Assembly: GCA_001310555.1 (NCBI GenBank)
Contig: BAXO01000014.1
Span: 1-64,000, forward strand
Source: Bacillus sp. JCM 19058
Lineage (GTDB): Bacteria > Bacillota > Bacilli > Bacillales_H > Bacillaceae_D
Length of the DNA: 64,000 nucleotides
Direction: 5' to 3'
In this document: piece after piece, positions 10,461 to 20,334 of the stretch
Layout of the letters: the number at the start of each line of letters is the position of its first letter
Numbering within the stretch: the stretch's first letter is position 1
Position numbers and translations under genes: made by a program
The notes under the pieces: model-generated
Database searches by the model: none
What the model saw: the letters and a program-made list of their open reading frames with translations, nothing else
What the model was told of the DNA's origin: nothing

Positions 10461-11405
10461 TTTTTACTCTCCTTTAGCAATAAATATAAAAAGTATACTC
10501 CGCCAACAAAATTGACAATGACACTTAAAGGAGTACTAAACGAGAAAATCCGTTCAACAATCAGCTGTCCCCCTGCAAGAGCGACAATGCTTATGAGTAT
10601 CGCTGCGGGAATAAGGTACTTATGTTGATATGTTTTCATAAATTCGTAGGCAACATTGGCAACTAGTAATCCCAAAAACGTAATCGGACCGACCAACGCT
10701 GTGGCAATTGAAATAAGGATAGCAACGACAATAAGTAGCCTTTTAATAACAAAATCATAGTCAACGCCAAGGTTTACTGCATGATCACGTCCAAGCGAAA
10801 TGACATCCAAGTATTTCGTGAACCGGTAAAAGTATAAACAAATGACGAAAAAGAGAATGATTGATAAATAAAGCAAATCGGTATTGACATTATTAAAGCT
10901 AGCAAACATCCGATTTTGAACCGACAAAAACTCATTCGGGTCAATAAGCACCTGCATGAAGGTTGACAGGCTTTGAAACAAGGTTCCAAAAACGATTCCT
11001 ACTAACAATAGGAAAAAGATATTCCCTCCACTGCCATTTTTAAAAAGCAGTCGATACAAGATTATGGCAAACAAAACCATCAATCCGGCAGATAGAATAA
11101 AATTTAGATTTTTATTTAGTACTATGGCACTCGTTGAGCCGAAGATAAAAATCATAAACGTTTGAATTAATAAATAAAGCGAATCCAAGCCGATGATACT
11201 AGGTGTCAAAATCCGATTATTAGTAATCGTTTGGAAAACAACGGTAGAAAAAGCAATCGCAGCTCCCGTTATGACAATCGCCAGTATTTTTGCGCCTCTT
11301 CTCGGTAAGGCATACTCCCAGCTTGTTAAATTAATAAACAAAAAAAAGTACAATCAGTGTCAATGCAAAAGCAGCAAGTATGGCGATTTTTTTTCTAGAG
11401 CCCAT
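10454..11405 (-). CDS. yclO: Siderophore ABC transporter permease, YclO-like
   Basis: FecCD-type membrane subunit with eight to ten hydrophobic segments; GPITFLGLLVANVAYEF in the last third is the conserved FecCD motif. The start is ATG at 11405, inside the end of yclN, with AGGGGAAAG upstream; an eight-base run at 11340-11347 separates the true N-terminus (MGSRKKIAILAAFALTLIVL) from the rest. Pairs with YclN to form the channel. Confidence 0.9.
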
Positions 11406-12349
11406 GTTTCTTTCCCCTCAACAATAAATAAAGAAAAACAGCACTGCCAATGACTCCTACCGTTAAGCCAATTGGGATTTCATACGGGTATATAATCAAC
11501 CGTCCGAAAATATCGCAAAACAGTACAAATACTGCTCCGAGTAAAGCGGTTTGCGGAAGGTTTTTTTCTCAGATTATCACCTTGAAAAATCGTCACGATA
11601 TTGGGGATAATCAAGCCAAGGAACGGAATCATCCCGACAGTCAACACAACGACGGCTGTAATCGCAGCCACGATAACTAATCCAACATTGACAACCTGCT
11701 TATAATTCAAGCCAAGATTGACTGAAAAATCCTCTCCCATTCCCGCGATGGTAAAGCGGTTGGCAAAGACATAAGCTACGATCAACAATGGAATGCTTAT
11801 GTATAATAGCTCATATTGTCCTTTAATAATTAAGGCAAAGTTCCCTTGAAGCCAAGCGGACATGTTTTGAATTAAGTCAAACCGATAAGCAAAGAATGTT
11901 GTTAATGAGCCGATAATGTTCCCGAACATTAACCCTACGAGTGGAATAAAGATTGTATTTTTAAACTTTATTCGTTCAAGAATCTTCATAAAGATCAACG
12001 TTCCAGCCAACGCAAAAATAAAGGCAATAAACACTTTTTGCAGCATCGTGGCAGAAGTAAAGAGGATCATCGCAACCATAATTCCTAGCCTGGCAGAATC
12101 GAGTGTTCCTGCTGTGGTCGGCGAGACGAATTTATTTCTAGTCAGCTGCTGCATAATCAATCCGCACACGCTCATGCTGACACCGGCAATAATAATACTA
12201 ACTAAGCGAGGCAAGCGACTCACAAGAAGCACCTGCATTTGACTCTCATCCAAACGAAAAAGATCAAGCAACGAAATATCTTTAACCCCTAAAAATAATG
12301 ACCAAATGGATAAAATGATCAAGGCAATTACTAAATAACGTATTTTCAT
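11395..12349 (-). CDS. yclN: Siderophore ABC transporter permease, YclN-like
   Basis: First gene of the importer operon. FecCD family: RLPRLVSIIIAGVSMSVCGLIMQQLTRN near residue 45 is the signature with GLIMQ, and GMIPFLGLIIPNIV lies near 245. A seven-T run at 11561-11567 breaks the frame before the last two membrane segments (FVLFCDIFGRLIIYPYEIP, GVIGSAVFLYLLL). The corrected stop at 11395-11397 overlaps yclO by eleven bases, implying translational coupling. Two Fur-box like sites lie upstream. Confidence 0.9.
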
Positions 12350-12396
12350 AAGCTCTTCCTTTAACCAACTTTACAATTTTAAACGAAAACAATAAC

Positions 12397-12440
12397 GACA
12401 ATCATTATCATTTACCATGTCTAATGATAACGACTATCAC
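12397..12440. promoter_or_regulatory. Two Fur boxes upstream of yclN
   Basis: GACAATCATTATCATTT (from 12397) and TAATGATAACGACTATCA (12422 on) both match the GATAATGATAATCATTATC pattern. They lie 50-90 bases upstream of the permease start and predict iron repression of the operon. Confidence 0.75.
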
Positions 12441-12704
12441 TGTCAAAGTCAATCAATATTACTAGAAAATCACGAGTTTGTGAGAAATGTTTTCACCATT
12501 GTCTTTTGCCAGGTGCAGTGGATCCTAAATATTCTGTAAAACAAATCCCTTCGGTTGAAATTCTTCATTAGTTATTTTATTGTCAAATCAGAGTCATTTA
12601 TTACCTGCTTTTTTTTGTCAGCGCTCCAGCAGACAATGAGTATAAGGCACTACTTACCATGAGACGTGATTTACACAATGAAATTTAGGAAGGAATGGTG
12701 TGAA

Positions 12705-14104
12705 GTGAAAACGCGGATTGAACGAGATACACTAGGCGAAATTCATGTGCAAGCTGACCGATTCTGGGGTGCTCAAACGCAACGAAGTCTTGAAAACTTT
12801 CGGATCGGGCAGGAACGAATCCCTTCAGAAGTCATCGCCGCTTTTGCCCATTTAAAAAAAAGCGGCGGCCATCGCAAACGGTTCCCTTTCCGGACTCGAG
12901 TCAGAAAAAGTCGAAGCGATCACCTACGCAGCCGATCGTGTGCTGTCTGAGGATTTATCCGTGCATTTTCCGCTCGTTGTCTGGCAAACGGGGAGCGGTA
13001 CCCAATCGAATATGAACATGAATGAAGTATTGGCTCACCTCGCCAATCAACGGCTCGCTGAGCAAAGCCAAAATGAGGTTCGTGTTCATCCGAATGATGA
13101 TGTTAACCGTTCACAAAGCTCAAATGACACATTTCCAACGGCAATGCATATCGCGACTGTCATCAAAGCGGAAAATCAGCTCTTGCCAGCATTAAAAAGG
13201 TTTAAGGCGACACTTGCTGAAAAAGAAGCAGAAAACGAAAACGTCGTAAAAATTGGCCGCACCCACCTCCAGGATGCCACTCCACTTACGTTTGCCCAAG
13301 AAATTAGTGGCTGGAAGCGAATGATTGAGAAATGCGAAGACATGATTATCACAAGCCTTGATTATGTACGTGAGCTAGCCATCGGCGGAACAGCTGTCGG
13401 GACTGGACTTAATTCACCCGAGGGATTTGGGGACGAAGTAGCTAGGCAGCTTAGCGAGCAAACAGGAGTTAAACTGGCCGCTGCCAAAAATTATTTCCAG
13501 GCGCTGACGAGCCACGATGAGCTCGTCCATTTCCATGGCGCCCTGAAGCTTTAGCTGCCGACCTGTTTAAAATCACAAATGACATCCGTCTGCTGGCGAG
13601 CGGACCTCGCTGCGGTATCGGTGAAATAACCATTCCCGCAAACGAGCCGGGTAGCTCGATCATGCCTGGTAAAGTGAACCCGACACAAAGCGAAGCCTTG
13701 ACAATGGTCGCCTCACAAGTATTCGGAAACGACGCGACCATTGGATTTGCGGCAAGTCAAGGACATTTCCAGCTCAATGTATTTAAACCAGTCATCATAT
13801 ACAACGTCTTACAGTCCATGAGATTACTAACAGATGGTCTCAACAATTTCCGTGATAAATGCCTCGCCGGGCTTAAAGCCGATCGAGAAGTAATGGAGAC
13901 GTACTTAGAAGAATCGTTAATGCTCGTCACTGCGCTCAATCCCCATATCGGCTATGAAAATGCGGCAACGATTGCCAAAACGGCTCACGCAGAAAAAAAT
14001 CACGCTAAAAGAAGCAGCCGAAAAAAAGCGGATTACTGTCCGCTGAACAATTCGAACAGTTTGTCAAGCCGGATGAGATGATTCAACCGAGGAGACGAAC
14101 ATGA
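12705..14104 (+). CDS. fumC: Fumarate hydratase class II
   Basis: Converts fumarate to malate in the TCA cycle. About 465 residues in the corrected reading. The fumarase/aspartase signature [11 protein letters not shown] is present, as are [37 protein letters not shown] and [13 protein letters not shown], which mark fumarase rather than aspartase. GTG at 12705 is preceded by AGGAAGGA. Breaks: an eight-A run at 12854-12861, a lost A near 13550 (HGALKALAADLF when restored), and A-runs near 13987 and 14022 that hide the C-terminus ([19 protein letters not shown]). Confidence 0.93.
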
Positions 14105-14130
14105 GCTCGTTTTAGCTTGTTACTCGATTC

Positions 14131-14170
14131 GGAAGCTCTCGCCTTCTCGTAAGGTGAGAGCTTTCCCCTT
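14131..14170 (+). terminator. Terminator after fumC
   Basis: Thirteen-base stem (AAGCTCTCGCCTT / AAGGTGAGAGCTT) with a five-base loop, followed by a pyrimidine-rich tail rather than a clean T-run. Confidence 0.6.
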
Positions 14171-14213
14171 TCATCTTCTTGGCTTGCTCTAAGGCAAAGG
14201 AGCAAACCGACGA

Positions 14214-14432
14214 CTAATTAGTCACTCTTTTTTTCATTCCGTACCGGGTCGCCTTGAATATGGCTTCTCGCTTGACTGCGTAGGCATTAGCAATGACTGC
14301 AGCTCTTTCTGAACTAATATGCCTTTGTCCACTCTCGATTTGCGAAAGGTATCCCGCTGATATTCCGATCTTCTTTGCTGCTTGCTCTAAGGTGTAGCCA
14401 TTTCGTAAGCGTGCCTCTTTCACTAAGCTCAT
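14214..14432 (-). CDS. Small XRE-type helix-turn-helix protein
   Basis: 72 residues, almost all HTH: LVKEARLRNGYTLEQAAKKIGISAGYLSQIESGQRHIS is a canonical Cro/C1 domain. No effector domain follows. I prefer ATG at 14432, with GGTGAT six bases upstream, over GTG at 14444. No toxin-like partner is adjacent. Probably a small DNA-binding regulator. Confidence 0.7.
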   Translation of the reverse strand: MSLVKEARLRNGYTLEQAAKKIGISAGYLSQIESGQRHISSERAAVIANAYAVKREAIFKATRYGMKKRVTN

Positions 14433-14694
14433 GCAAATCACCACACTTCGTTAGAATTACCTATATTTTTGTTATGATTTTACAACGCGTAATGCGTATT
14501 AGTCAATGCATTTTGTGAATTTTGTGTGATTATGCTGAATTTTGCATTTCGCAAAGTATAATAGACAAATAAAAGGAAGCTTCCACTGATTCCATCAAGC
14601 ATTAATGACGCTATGGTCTCTAGTTGAGACCGTGCCTGCTTTTAGGTTTCAAAGGCTTCGAACTGGGAGAAATGGTTGAAAAGAGGCGTGTTTA

Positions 14695-15022
14695 ATGTTT
14701 CCACAACGTTTAAAAAAAGCTTAGAATAAGACATGGACTAACGATGAAAATGCTCGCAGAAAAATTGAATGTCGCTCCTTCTACGATTTCAGGCTATGAA
14801 AACGGCAAGCGTAAGCCTGATATGGATACGTTGGCGAAGCTTGCCGACTATTTTCAAAGCTCAACGGATTATTTGCTTGGACGAACAGACAACCCATATA
14901 CGGGTAATCCTTCCATTCAGGACGACATTTTTTATCAGGATCAAATGACCGCGGAAGAAATCGATTATTTACGCGAATCCTTAGCTGTATTTAGAAAATA
15001 TCGTGAGCACAATAACAGCTAG
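14695..15022 (+). CDS. XRE-family transcriptional regulator
   Basis: About 108 residues with an N-terminal HTH: MFPQRLKKLRIRHGLTMKMLAEKLNVAPSTISGYE is obtained when one A is removed from the seven-A run at 14711-14717. The motif STDYLLGRTDNP that follows the HTH is typical of Bacillus phage-like and SinR-type repressors. The C-terminal 35 residues are acidic and helical and may mediate dimerisation. Weak AGAGG site upstream of the ATG. Convergent terminator follows directly. Confidence 0.75.
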
Positions 15023-15056
15023 CTTCCTCTTGAAAGAGTGTAGCTAGCTGTTAATT
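15014..15056 (+). terminator. Hairpin after the XRE gene
   Basis: AACAGCTAGCT / AGCTAGCTGTT, an eleven-base perfect stem overlapping the stop codon. The T-run is poor (TTAATT). Confidence 0.55.
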
Positions 15057-15184
15057 ATGCCGTGATTTTCCATCGTTCACTTTTCCTATTGCATCGAATA
15101 ATCGTCACAGATTCCGATTAAAAGAAGGTTAAAGTTGCTAGACTTAAAAGTGGAGTCATTTCCGGAGTTTATGCCCCTATGCCA

Positions 15185-15364
15185 TCATTCATCGTATGTA
15201 TAGCGGACGACGTATTTATTCGATTTTAGCTTCTTGATTTCGACAACTGGACCAATCTCATAACCATTTTGCCAATTATCCTCTATTTTCGCTTTTAAAC
15301 AATCCGCTTGAAATTTTGATTGAAAAAGCTGTTTATAATAAATCCAGCGCGGCCGTTGCTTCAT
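15185..15364 (-). CDS. 59-residue basic protein of unknown function
   Basis: Reads MKQRPRWIYYKQLF at the start and ends KKLKSNKYVVRYTYDE; the middle has NGYEIGPVVEIKK, suggesting a small beta-rich fold. ATG at 15364 is preceded by AAGGTAAGAGG. Codon use resembles neighbouring genes. I do not recognise it. It lies about 275 bases from the trailing end of the CRISPR array; no link is implied. Confidence 0.5.
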   Translation of the reverse strand: MKQRPRWIYYKQLFQSKFQADCLKAKIEDNWQNGYEIGPVVEIKKLKSNKYVVRYTYDE

Positions 15365-15639
15365 CCTCTTACCTTCTGTCCTTTCCGTTTCTATCCATTA
15401 GTGCTATTGTACAGAAAATGAAGTAAAAGCTCAAATCTGCTGAACGACAAGGCGAGCATGGTCCAGCGAAGTGACTCGAGTGTCGCGTGTCATCTGCCTG
15501 TCCAGCGGGCTCGTACAAACTCAAGCCCACTATGGCACTCCATCTCGCCCTTCGAAGCAACATGCAAGTCGAACCTTCTCCTCGTTGAACATCGTTTGGA
15601 AGTATTGGAGTCCTCTCATCTAAGAAACATGGAAGGGCT
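15365..15639. other. Intergenic stretch before the CRISPR array
   Basis: No convincing coding sequence, terminator or repeat seen. It abuts the degenerate end of the array. Confidence 0.5.
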
Positions 15640-16389
15640 GTTTAAATACGTTCTATGATGGTTCTACCTACGCAACCTTACTAAAGGTCAACCCGTAGCA
15701 ATATTTAAGTACACCCTATGTTCTGGTTCTACTTACTACAAGAAAATCAAAACGTTCTTGACGTGGCAATTTAAATACATCCTATGTTCTGGTTCTACGA
15801 AATCCGGATCGAAAATGAACACTGTCGCTGAGCTATTTAAATACATCCTATGTTCTGGTTCTACCAGCTATGTCCCGTTTTAATAACCGTATGTCCAAAT
15901 ATTTAAATACATCCTATGTTCTGGTTCTACATTGGACAAACGGTGCATCCTCATGCTTTTGTCGCAATTTAAATACATCCTATGTTCTGGTTCTACAACC
16001 TAATTCAGTACACACCTTGTCAAATTGATTGGATTTAAATACATCCTATGTTCTGGTTCTACTCCCAAGCGCTTCCGAACGCGAACCCTATTACAAATAT
16101 TTAAATACATCCTATGTTCTGGTTCTACCCTTCGCAACAAACCACGGTTCGCTTTCCTTCTCGAATTTAAATACATCCTATGTTCTGGTTCTACTAACTC
16201 TGTAGGCGTCATGGATTCGGACTATCGCGGATTTAAATACATCCTATGTTCTGGTTCTACGGTCGATTGAGACACTAAAGTAATCTGCAACTTTCATTTA
16301 AATACATCCTATGTTCTGGTTCTACGTAAGACGCTTGATACAGTTCCAATTAAGGATGAATTTAAATACATCCTATGTTCTGGTTCTAC
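15640..16389 (-). CRISPR. CRISPR array, 12 repeats and 11 spacers, subtype I-B-like repeat, no cas genes nearby
   Basis: Ten identical 30-base repeats begin at 15769, 15835, 15901, 15967, 16033, 16099, 16165, 16231, 16296 and 16360; two more, at 15703 (two changes) and 15640 (28 bases, several changes), are degenerate. Spacers are 36 bases except 35, 35 and 34 at the ends. The repeat starts ATTTAAATACATCC and ends TTCTGGTTCTAC. On the minus strand it begins GTAGAACC and ends ATGTATTTAAAT, matching the GTTGAACC...ATTTAAAT repeats of subtype I-B arrays in clostridia, so transcription should run right to left with the leader beyond 16389. The decayed repeats at the left are then the old, leader-distal end, which agrees. 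No cas gene is found anywhere in the window. Confidence 0.96.
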
Positions 16390-16660
16390 CCTAGTCAAAT
16401 CAAGGTCTCTGCTTTTAACTGTAGCTTAAATAGCTTAGAGCTGCAAGCTTTTCGAGCTTATTTCCCCAACCTCCAGTTAAAAAAATATAAAAGCAAACGA
16501 TTCATGCCCAAACCGTTATGCAGTAAGACTTACATCCTTTTTTATCTAAAAGGCGGTTGGGAAATTGGACGGCGAAAGGAACTGATGTCGACTTACCGTA
16601 TAGAAACTAAGAAGGTTGCTCGTTGCTGGGCGCTTGGAGTTTAACTTGAATGGGAAATCA
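16390..16660 (-). other. Presumed CRISPR leader and flank
   Basis: Non-coding, about 60% A+T. By repeat orientation the leader should lie here. A 12/11-base inverted repeat (ATTTCCCCAACC at 16460, GGTTGGGAAAT at 16555) spans its middle. Leader function is inference. Confidence 0.45.
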
Positions 16661-16736
16661 TTCACACCCCATTTTATTCTTAATCTTACAAAAAAAATTT
16701 AATCTAGCTGTAGTTTTTGGCCACAGCCTTTTTATG

Positions 16737-17363
16737 TTAAGCTTCCCGCGAAGCGGATCGCATGTAGATTGTGCCATATTCTCTTTTGCTCCGACTTGGC
16801 AATATGCTCTTAGCCAATAAGCTCCTCGTCTTCGCGTTTTTTTTAATCTCTTCCATTCGCCGGTTTTGTTCCTTATCGCGAATTCGGTGAGCAAGTCTCG
16901 CTGCTGCACTTGCCGCAATGCTTGCTACTAAATCATCAAGGAAGGTATGGACCTGCGGCTTTCTGTTATCAAGCTCTTTAATAATACCTACCTTTTGTTT
17001 ATCCAAATAACCGAACGTCGTTACTGCGATACTACCAAAGCCATAAACGGAGCCGAGTGCGATCGTTTCATCGACACCGAACAAGCTTCATCGCTTCCTA
17101 TTAATGATTGAAGAGGCTCCGATAACTGATTTTTTTTCAGCTAATTCATCTAATTCAACACCGACAAGAATAGCGTGCTGCATTTCCCGCTTGCACAACA
17201 CGGCATCAACGTTTTCATAGCATTCGCTTACTTTAATCTCAGGATTATAGGGAATTTGCAAGTCATACACAATTTTAGCAATATCCTCAATGGTCACTCC
17301 ACGTTCCTTAAGCTTTGCACGTGCGGCTTGCTCGACAACACGATCTGGTACTGGTTTCTTCAT
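16737..17363 (-). CDS. yutG: Phosphatidylglycerophosphatase A-like protein YutG
   Basis: PgpA-family protein; in Gram-positives it is proposed to dephosphorylate phosphatidylglycerophosphate in phospholipid synthesis. N-terminal RAKLKERGVTIEDIAKIVYDLQIPYNP is distinctive of bacillar YutG, and the later FGVDETIALGSVYGFGSIAVT and HTFLDDLVASIAASAAARLAH blocks belong to PgpA. Breaks at the eight-T run 17132-17139 (restores EKNQLSEPLQSLIGSDEA) and a lost T near 17086. The tail after RIRDKEQNRR may be out of frame. ATG at 17363. Confidence 0.82.
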
Positions 17364-17987
17364 CTATCTCCCCCCCTAATCTCTTAATTTTACCATAATT
17401 CCTAAAAGAATTCTGATTTAGTTGTCCTAAAGGTCCGCTATATGCACGGACGCTATGTACTATTGTTGGCGAATGGGCTCATCAATCTCCTTCTCAAGCA
17501 ACGGAGCAAGCATTGAACTGCCAAGGAGCTTCTAAATTTACTAGTTTCAAAGATTTTTCCTTTTTCCATCACGGCTTACTTCCCATAGATCATCAACAAT
17601 TTGCTGTAACACCTCATCGATTATTTCACTCATGGCGACAACCGTTCGGGAAATGTACTCATCCATAACGAAATAATCAGCTTTTATTGATTTAAGCGGG
17701 TCAGGAGTATCAGCTCCCTATTATGATATTTACTACTTAATCAAGAGTTTGGCTGCGTACTCGAATCGCAATGATGAATTGAGGGATTTTTTTGAAGGGC
17801 TATAGTATAAGCTCTTTTGACGAGGAGAGAGTAAAGTTTCATCAAATCATCGATGTGTTGCTGCTGTAGATGCTAAATGATCGTGTTTTACCATGATAGT
17901 TTGCAAGCAAAAATCAGTTTACGCCACTGAAGAATGGGTAAACATTGGTGGCTTATTAAACTAATGGATACGATAGTTCAATCCCCA
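17364..17987. other. Degenerate intergenic region
   Basis: Contains short coding-like relics in conflicting frames and strands: a minus-strand stretch at about 17555-17720 (DEYISRTVVAMSEIIDEVLQ) and a plus-strand stretch at about 17720-17805 (YYLIKSLAAYSNRNDELRDF). Neither has a start with a ribosome binding site. I take them as remains of lost genes. Confidence 0.4.
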
Positions 17988-18040
17988 ATCGAGTAGGTGG
18001 GGATAGTTAACCCCCGACCTCTCACACCACCGTACGGATC
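17988..18040 (-). mobile_element. 3' end remnant of a bacterial group II intron
   Basis: On the minus strand the segment runs CGTACGGTGGTGTGAGAGG, then a GGGG-loop-CCCC hairpin, ending CCTACTCGATT. I recall this as the domain V/VI end of bacillar group II introns. The reverse transcriptase and the rest of the intron are missing; the nanE gene begins immediately to the right. Confidence 0.5.
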
Positions 18041-18047
18041 ATCGTCA

Positions 18048-18716
18048 TTATTTCACCTTGCTGGCAAAGCGTTCTGTGATTTGTTGTGGCCGCGTGATCG
18101 CTCCCCCAACAACAACTGCATGAACACCAATCTCAAAAGCGCGTGCAAGCATCTCTGGTGTGATGATATTCCCTTCCGCAATGACAGGTGCTTTTACCGA
18201 TCTGACAACTTCTTTTAGGAAGCGGAAGTCATCATTATACAGTTTTTTGCCTCTAGTATCGGCAGTATAGCCATGCAATGTGGTACCAACATAATCAAAA
18301 CCTAGTTTGTCAGCTTCTACCGCTTCATCCAGAGTGGCGATATCAGCCATTAATTCAACGTCTGGCGCCTTCTCCCGTACATATGCAACGAGATCAGCCA
18401 GCGTTTTTTCGGGGCGCTTCCTCTTCGTCGCATCCATGGCGATCACTTCACATCCGCTTTGAAGCAGTTCATCAATTTCTTTTGTCGTTGCTGTGATATA
18501 CACATTTGATCCAGCATAATCTCGTTTCACAATGCCGATAACGGAAAGATTGATTTCCTTTTTGATAGCGATAATGTCTTCTTTGGAGTTGGAACGGATT
18601 CCTTTAGCGCCTCCCTGAAATGCGGCAAGCGCCATTTTGCTCATAATGAAAGAAGAATGAAGCGGTTCATTATCCAATGCTTGGCAAGATACGATTAAAT
18701 CATTTGGTAAATACAT
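18048..18716 (-). CDS. nanE: N-acetylmannosamine-6-phosphate 2-epimerase
   Basis: Third step of sialic acid degradation: ManNAc-6-P to GlcNAc-6-P. Intact, about 222 residues, TIM barrel. Family marks: [10 protein letters not shown] near residue 35, catalytic-lysine segment VIGIVKRDY near 60, [12 protein letters not shown] near 105, LMADI and [11 protein letters not shown] mid-protein, VIAEGNI and [10 protein letters not shown] at the end. Start ATG at 18716, with TAGGAGTGATATA upstream. It follows nanK in the same direction. Confidence 0.93.
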   Translation of the reverse strand: MYLPNDLIVSCQALDNEPLHSSFIMSKMALAAFQGGAKGIRSNSKEDIIAIKKEINLSVIGIVKRDYAGSNVYITATTKEIDELLQSGCEVIAMDATKRKRPEKTLADLVAYVREKAPDVELMADIATLDEAVEADKLGFDYVGTTLHGYTADTRGKKLYNDDFRFLKEVVRSVKAPVIAEGNIITPEMLARAFEIGVHAVVVGGAITRPQQITERFASKVK

Positions 18717-18791
18717 TATATCACTCCTAATTTGATGGGAGACAATCCCTGTTTGAGGTATCACATTTTACCACTGTTGGGAGTCCCCTTG

Positions 18792-19653
18792 TCAAAAAAA
18801 TGGATACACGGCGCCATACAGTGCTGCGTTGTTGTACAACTGGGCGATGCGTATTTCGGTTTTCATGAAATCATCAGGCAAAAAAAGATGGGATGTGTTT
18901 TTTGATATGTCCTAGCAGAAAATCCCCTTGTTCAGATATACCGCCTCCAATGATGATGCAGCTTGGATCGGCGATCAAAATAATTTGTGCAAGGCCAGCT
19001 GCAACTTCACGTGCCCACTCGATAACCACTGCTTCAGATAAACTATCTCCTTGTTTTGCCTGGTCGAACACATCTTTCGCCGTCGTCTCTGCACCGAATG
19101 TTGTCCTGATCAGGTGATTCAATGCAGAAGTTGAGGCTCGCATTTCAAAATTGGTTTTTGTATTAGGACCATAGACAAGATAACCGACGGAATTGGCTTG
19201 GAAAAATGCCCCATCAACCAGTTTATCCAGAAAATACGCGCCACCGATACCCGTGCCAAGCGTAATGCAAAACACATTATCAAGCCCTACAGCGGCACCT
19301 TTCCAACGCTCCCCGAGCAGTGCGGCGTTCACGTCGTTTTCAACATGTACAGGCAAATTGAGTGGGGCAAGTGCTTGTTTGAAATTTGTTCCTCGATAAG
19401 CTTTGATCGTCGGTCCGGCATAAACCACCTCCCCTTGCTCGCGGTTGACGATTCCGGCCGTGCTAATTCCAATGCCATCAAGTTCAAATCGTACATTGTA
19501 TTCGGTGGCGATTGCGGTCACCTGTTTGATAATAGATTGGTCAATATTTTCTTTCGTCGGCGTTTTTTGGCTGCTGACAAGCTGCTGTTTGTCATCCAGT
19601 AGGGCATACTTGATGAACGTTCCGCCAATGTCAATACATAGATAATTTGCCAT
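18792..19653 (-). CDS. nanK: N-acetylmannosamine kinase (ROK family)
   Basis: Phosphorylates ManNAc in the cytoplasm. ROK fold: N-terminal ATP motif CIDIGGTFIKYALLD, DGIGISTAGIV, ENDVNAALLGE and GTGIGGAYFLD near residue 140, and IIGGGIS near 245. The cysteine-rich zinc motif of many ROK kinases is absent. A seven-base run at 18880-18886 hides the last 32 residues (LPDDFMKTEIRIAQLYNNAALYG), ending at 18792. ATG at 19653 chosen because AGGTGG lies just upstream. Role as ManNAc kinase rests on its position between nanE and the nan regulators. Confidence 0.87.
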
Positions 19654-19662
19654 GATGTCCAC

Positions 19663-20334
19663 CTACGTCTTTGCTTTGTTAATATGTTTGGTAAGCAATG
19701 CTTTCGCCTTCGGTGCATCCCGTTCTTCAAGTGCTTCCACAATTTGCATGTGCTCCATTGTCAGTGTGCGGTATTCCTCCTCCGTCAGCTGGATATGCTG
19801 CACCTGGAAAAAATAACTGGTAATCATATTTGTCAGCTGAATGAAGAGCTGATTGTTTGTCGCTTGCAAAAGCTGTTTATGAAATGCGGCATCGCCCTCT
19901 TTGAAGGCTTCCAATGTGGTAGCTTTCGAGTGATCATCGACAATTCTCTTCAGTGTCGCCACTGCATCTTTGTCACCTTTTGATGTGATTTCATCAATCG
20001 CACCTGATTCGAATATGATACGCAGTCCAAGGATATCCCTGATATTTCCGTTATTAATTTGCCAGAGGAAGAAAAAGTTATCCAATAGATTGGCGATATT
20101 GGACTCGTTTAGAAAAGCACCTTGCCCTTGTCTGACACGGATAACACCTGTATTTTCCAGATAACTTAGCGCCTCGCGCACAACAGATCGGCTAACACCA
20201 AACATTTCTGTGAGTTTCCGCTCTGTTGGCATTTTATCGCCGGCCGTCAGTTGCTCTTCCATGATATAACGTTTTATTTCATGGATGACGGTTTGCTTTA
20301 ATGATTTTCTTTCATCTGATTGAATCGGTTCCAT
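19663..20334 (-). CDS. GntR/FadR-type regulator (probable NanR)
   Basis: Intact, 223 residues. Winged HTH at residues 12-75 (GDKMPTERKLTEMFGVSRSVVREALSYLENTGVIRVRQGQGAF), then an FCD ligand domain (LGLRIIFESGAIDEI, FHKQLLQATNNQLF, EHMQIVEALEERD). Its start overlaps the end of a second FadR-type gene by about 23 bases. Both lie next to nanA and probably sense a sialic acid pathway intermediate. Which of the two is the main nan repressor cannot be told from sequence. Confidence 0.85.
   Translation of the reverse strand: MEPIQSDERKSLKQTVIHEIKRYIMEEQLTAGDKMPTERKLTEMFGVSRSVVREALSYLENTGVIRVRQGQGAFLNESNIANLLDNFFFLWQINNGNIRDILGLRIIFESGAIDEITSKGDKDAVATLKRIVDDHSKATTLEAFKEGDAAFHKQLLQATNNQLFIQLTNMITSYFFQVQHIQLTEEEYRTLTMEHMQIVEALEERDAPKAKALLTKHINKAKT

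Noticed and set aside
12705..14104. Programmed frameshifting in fumC, msrA, nanA and others
   Set aside because: No slippery heptamer with downstream structure is shared, breaks are scattered and occur several times per gene, and orthologues need none.
14214..15022. Toxin-antitoxin module formed by the two XRE genes
   Set aside because: They face different directions 260 bases apart and no toxin-like ORF lies next to either.
16000..16270. Open reading frames on both strands through the CRISPR array with repeated peptide units
   Set aside because: They arise because the repeat plus spacer unit is 66 bases, a multiple of three; no ribosome binding site and the repeats explain the periodicity.
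15000..18040. Hidden or frameshifted cas genes around the array
   Set aside because: Six-frame reading on both sides shows only the HTH gene, the 59-residue protein, yutG and debris; no Cas6, Cas7 or HD-nuclease motif.
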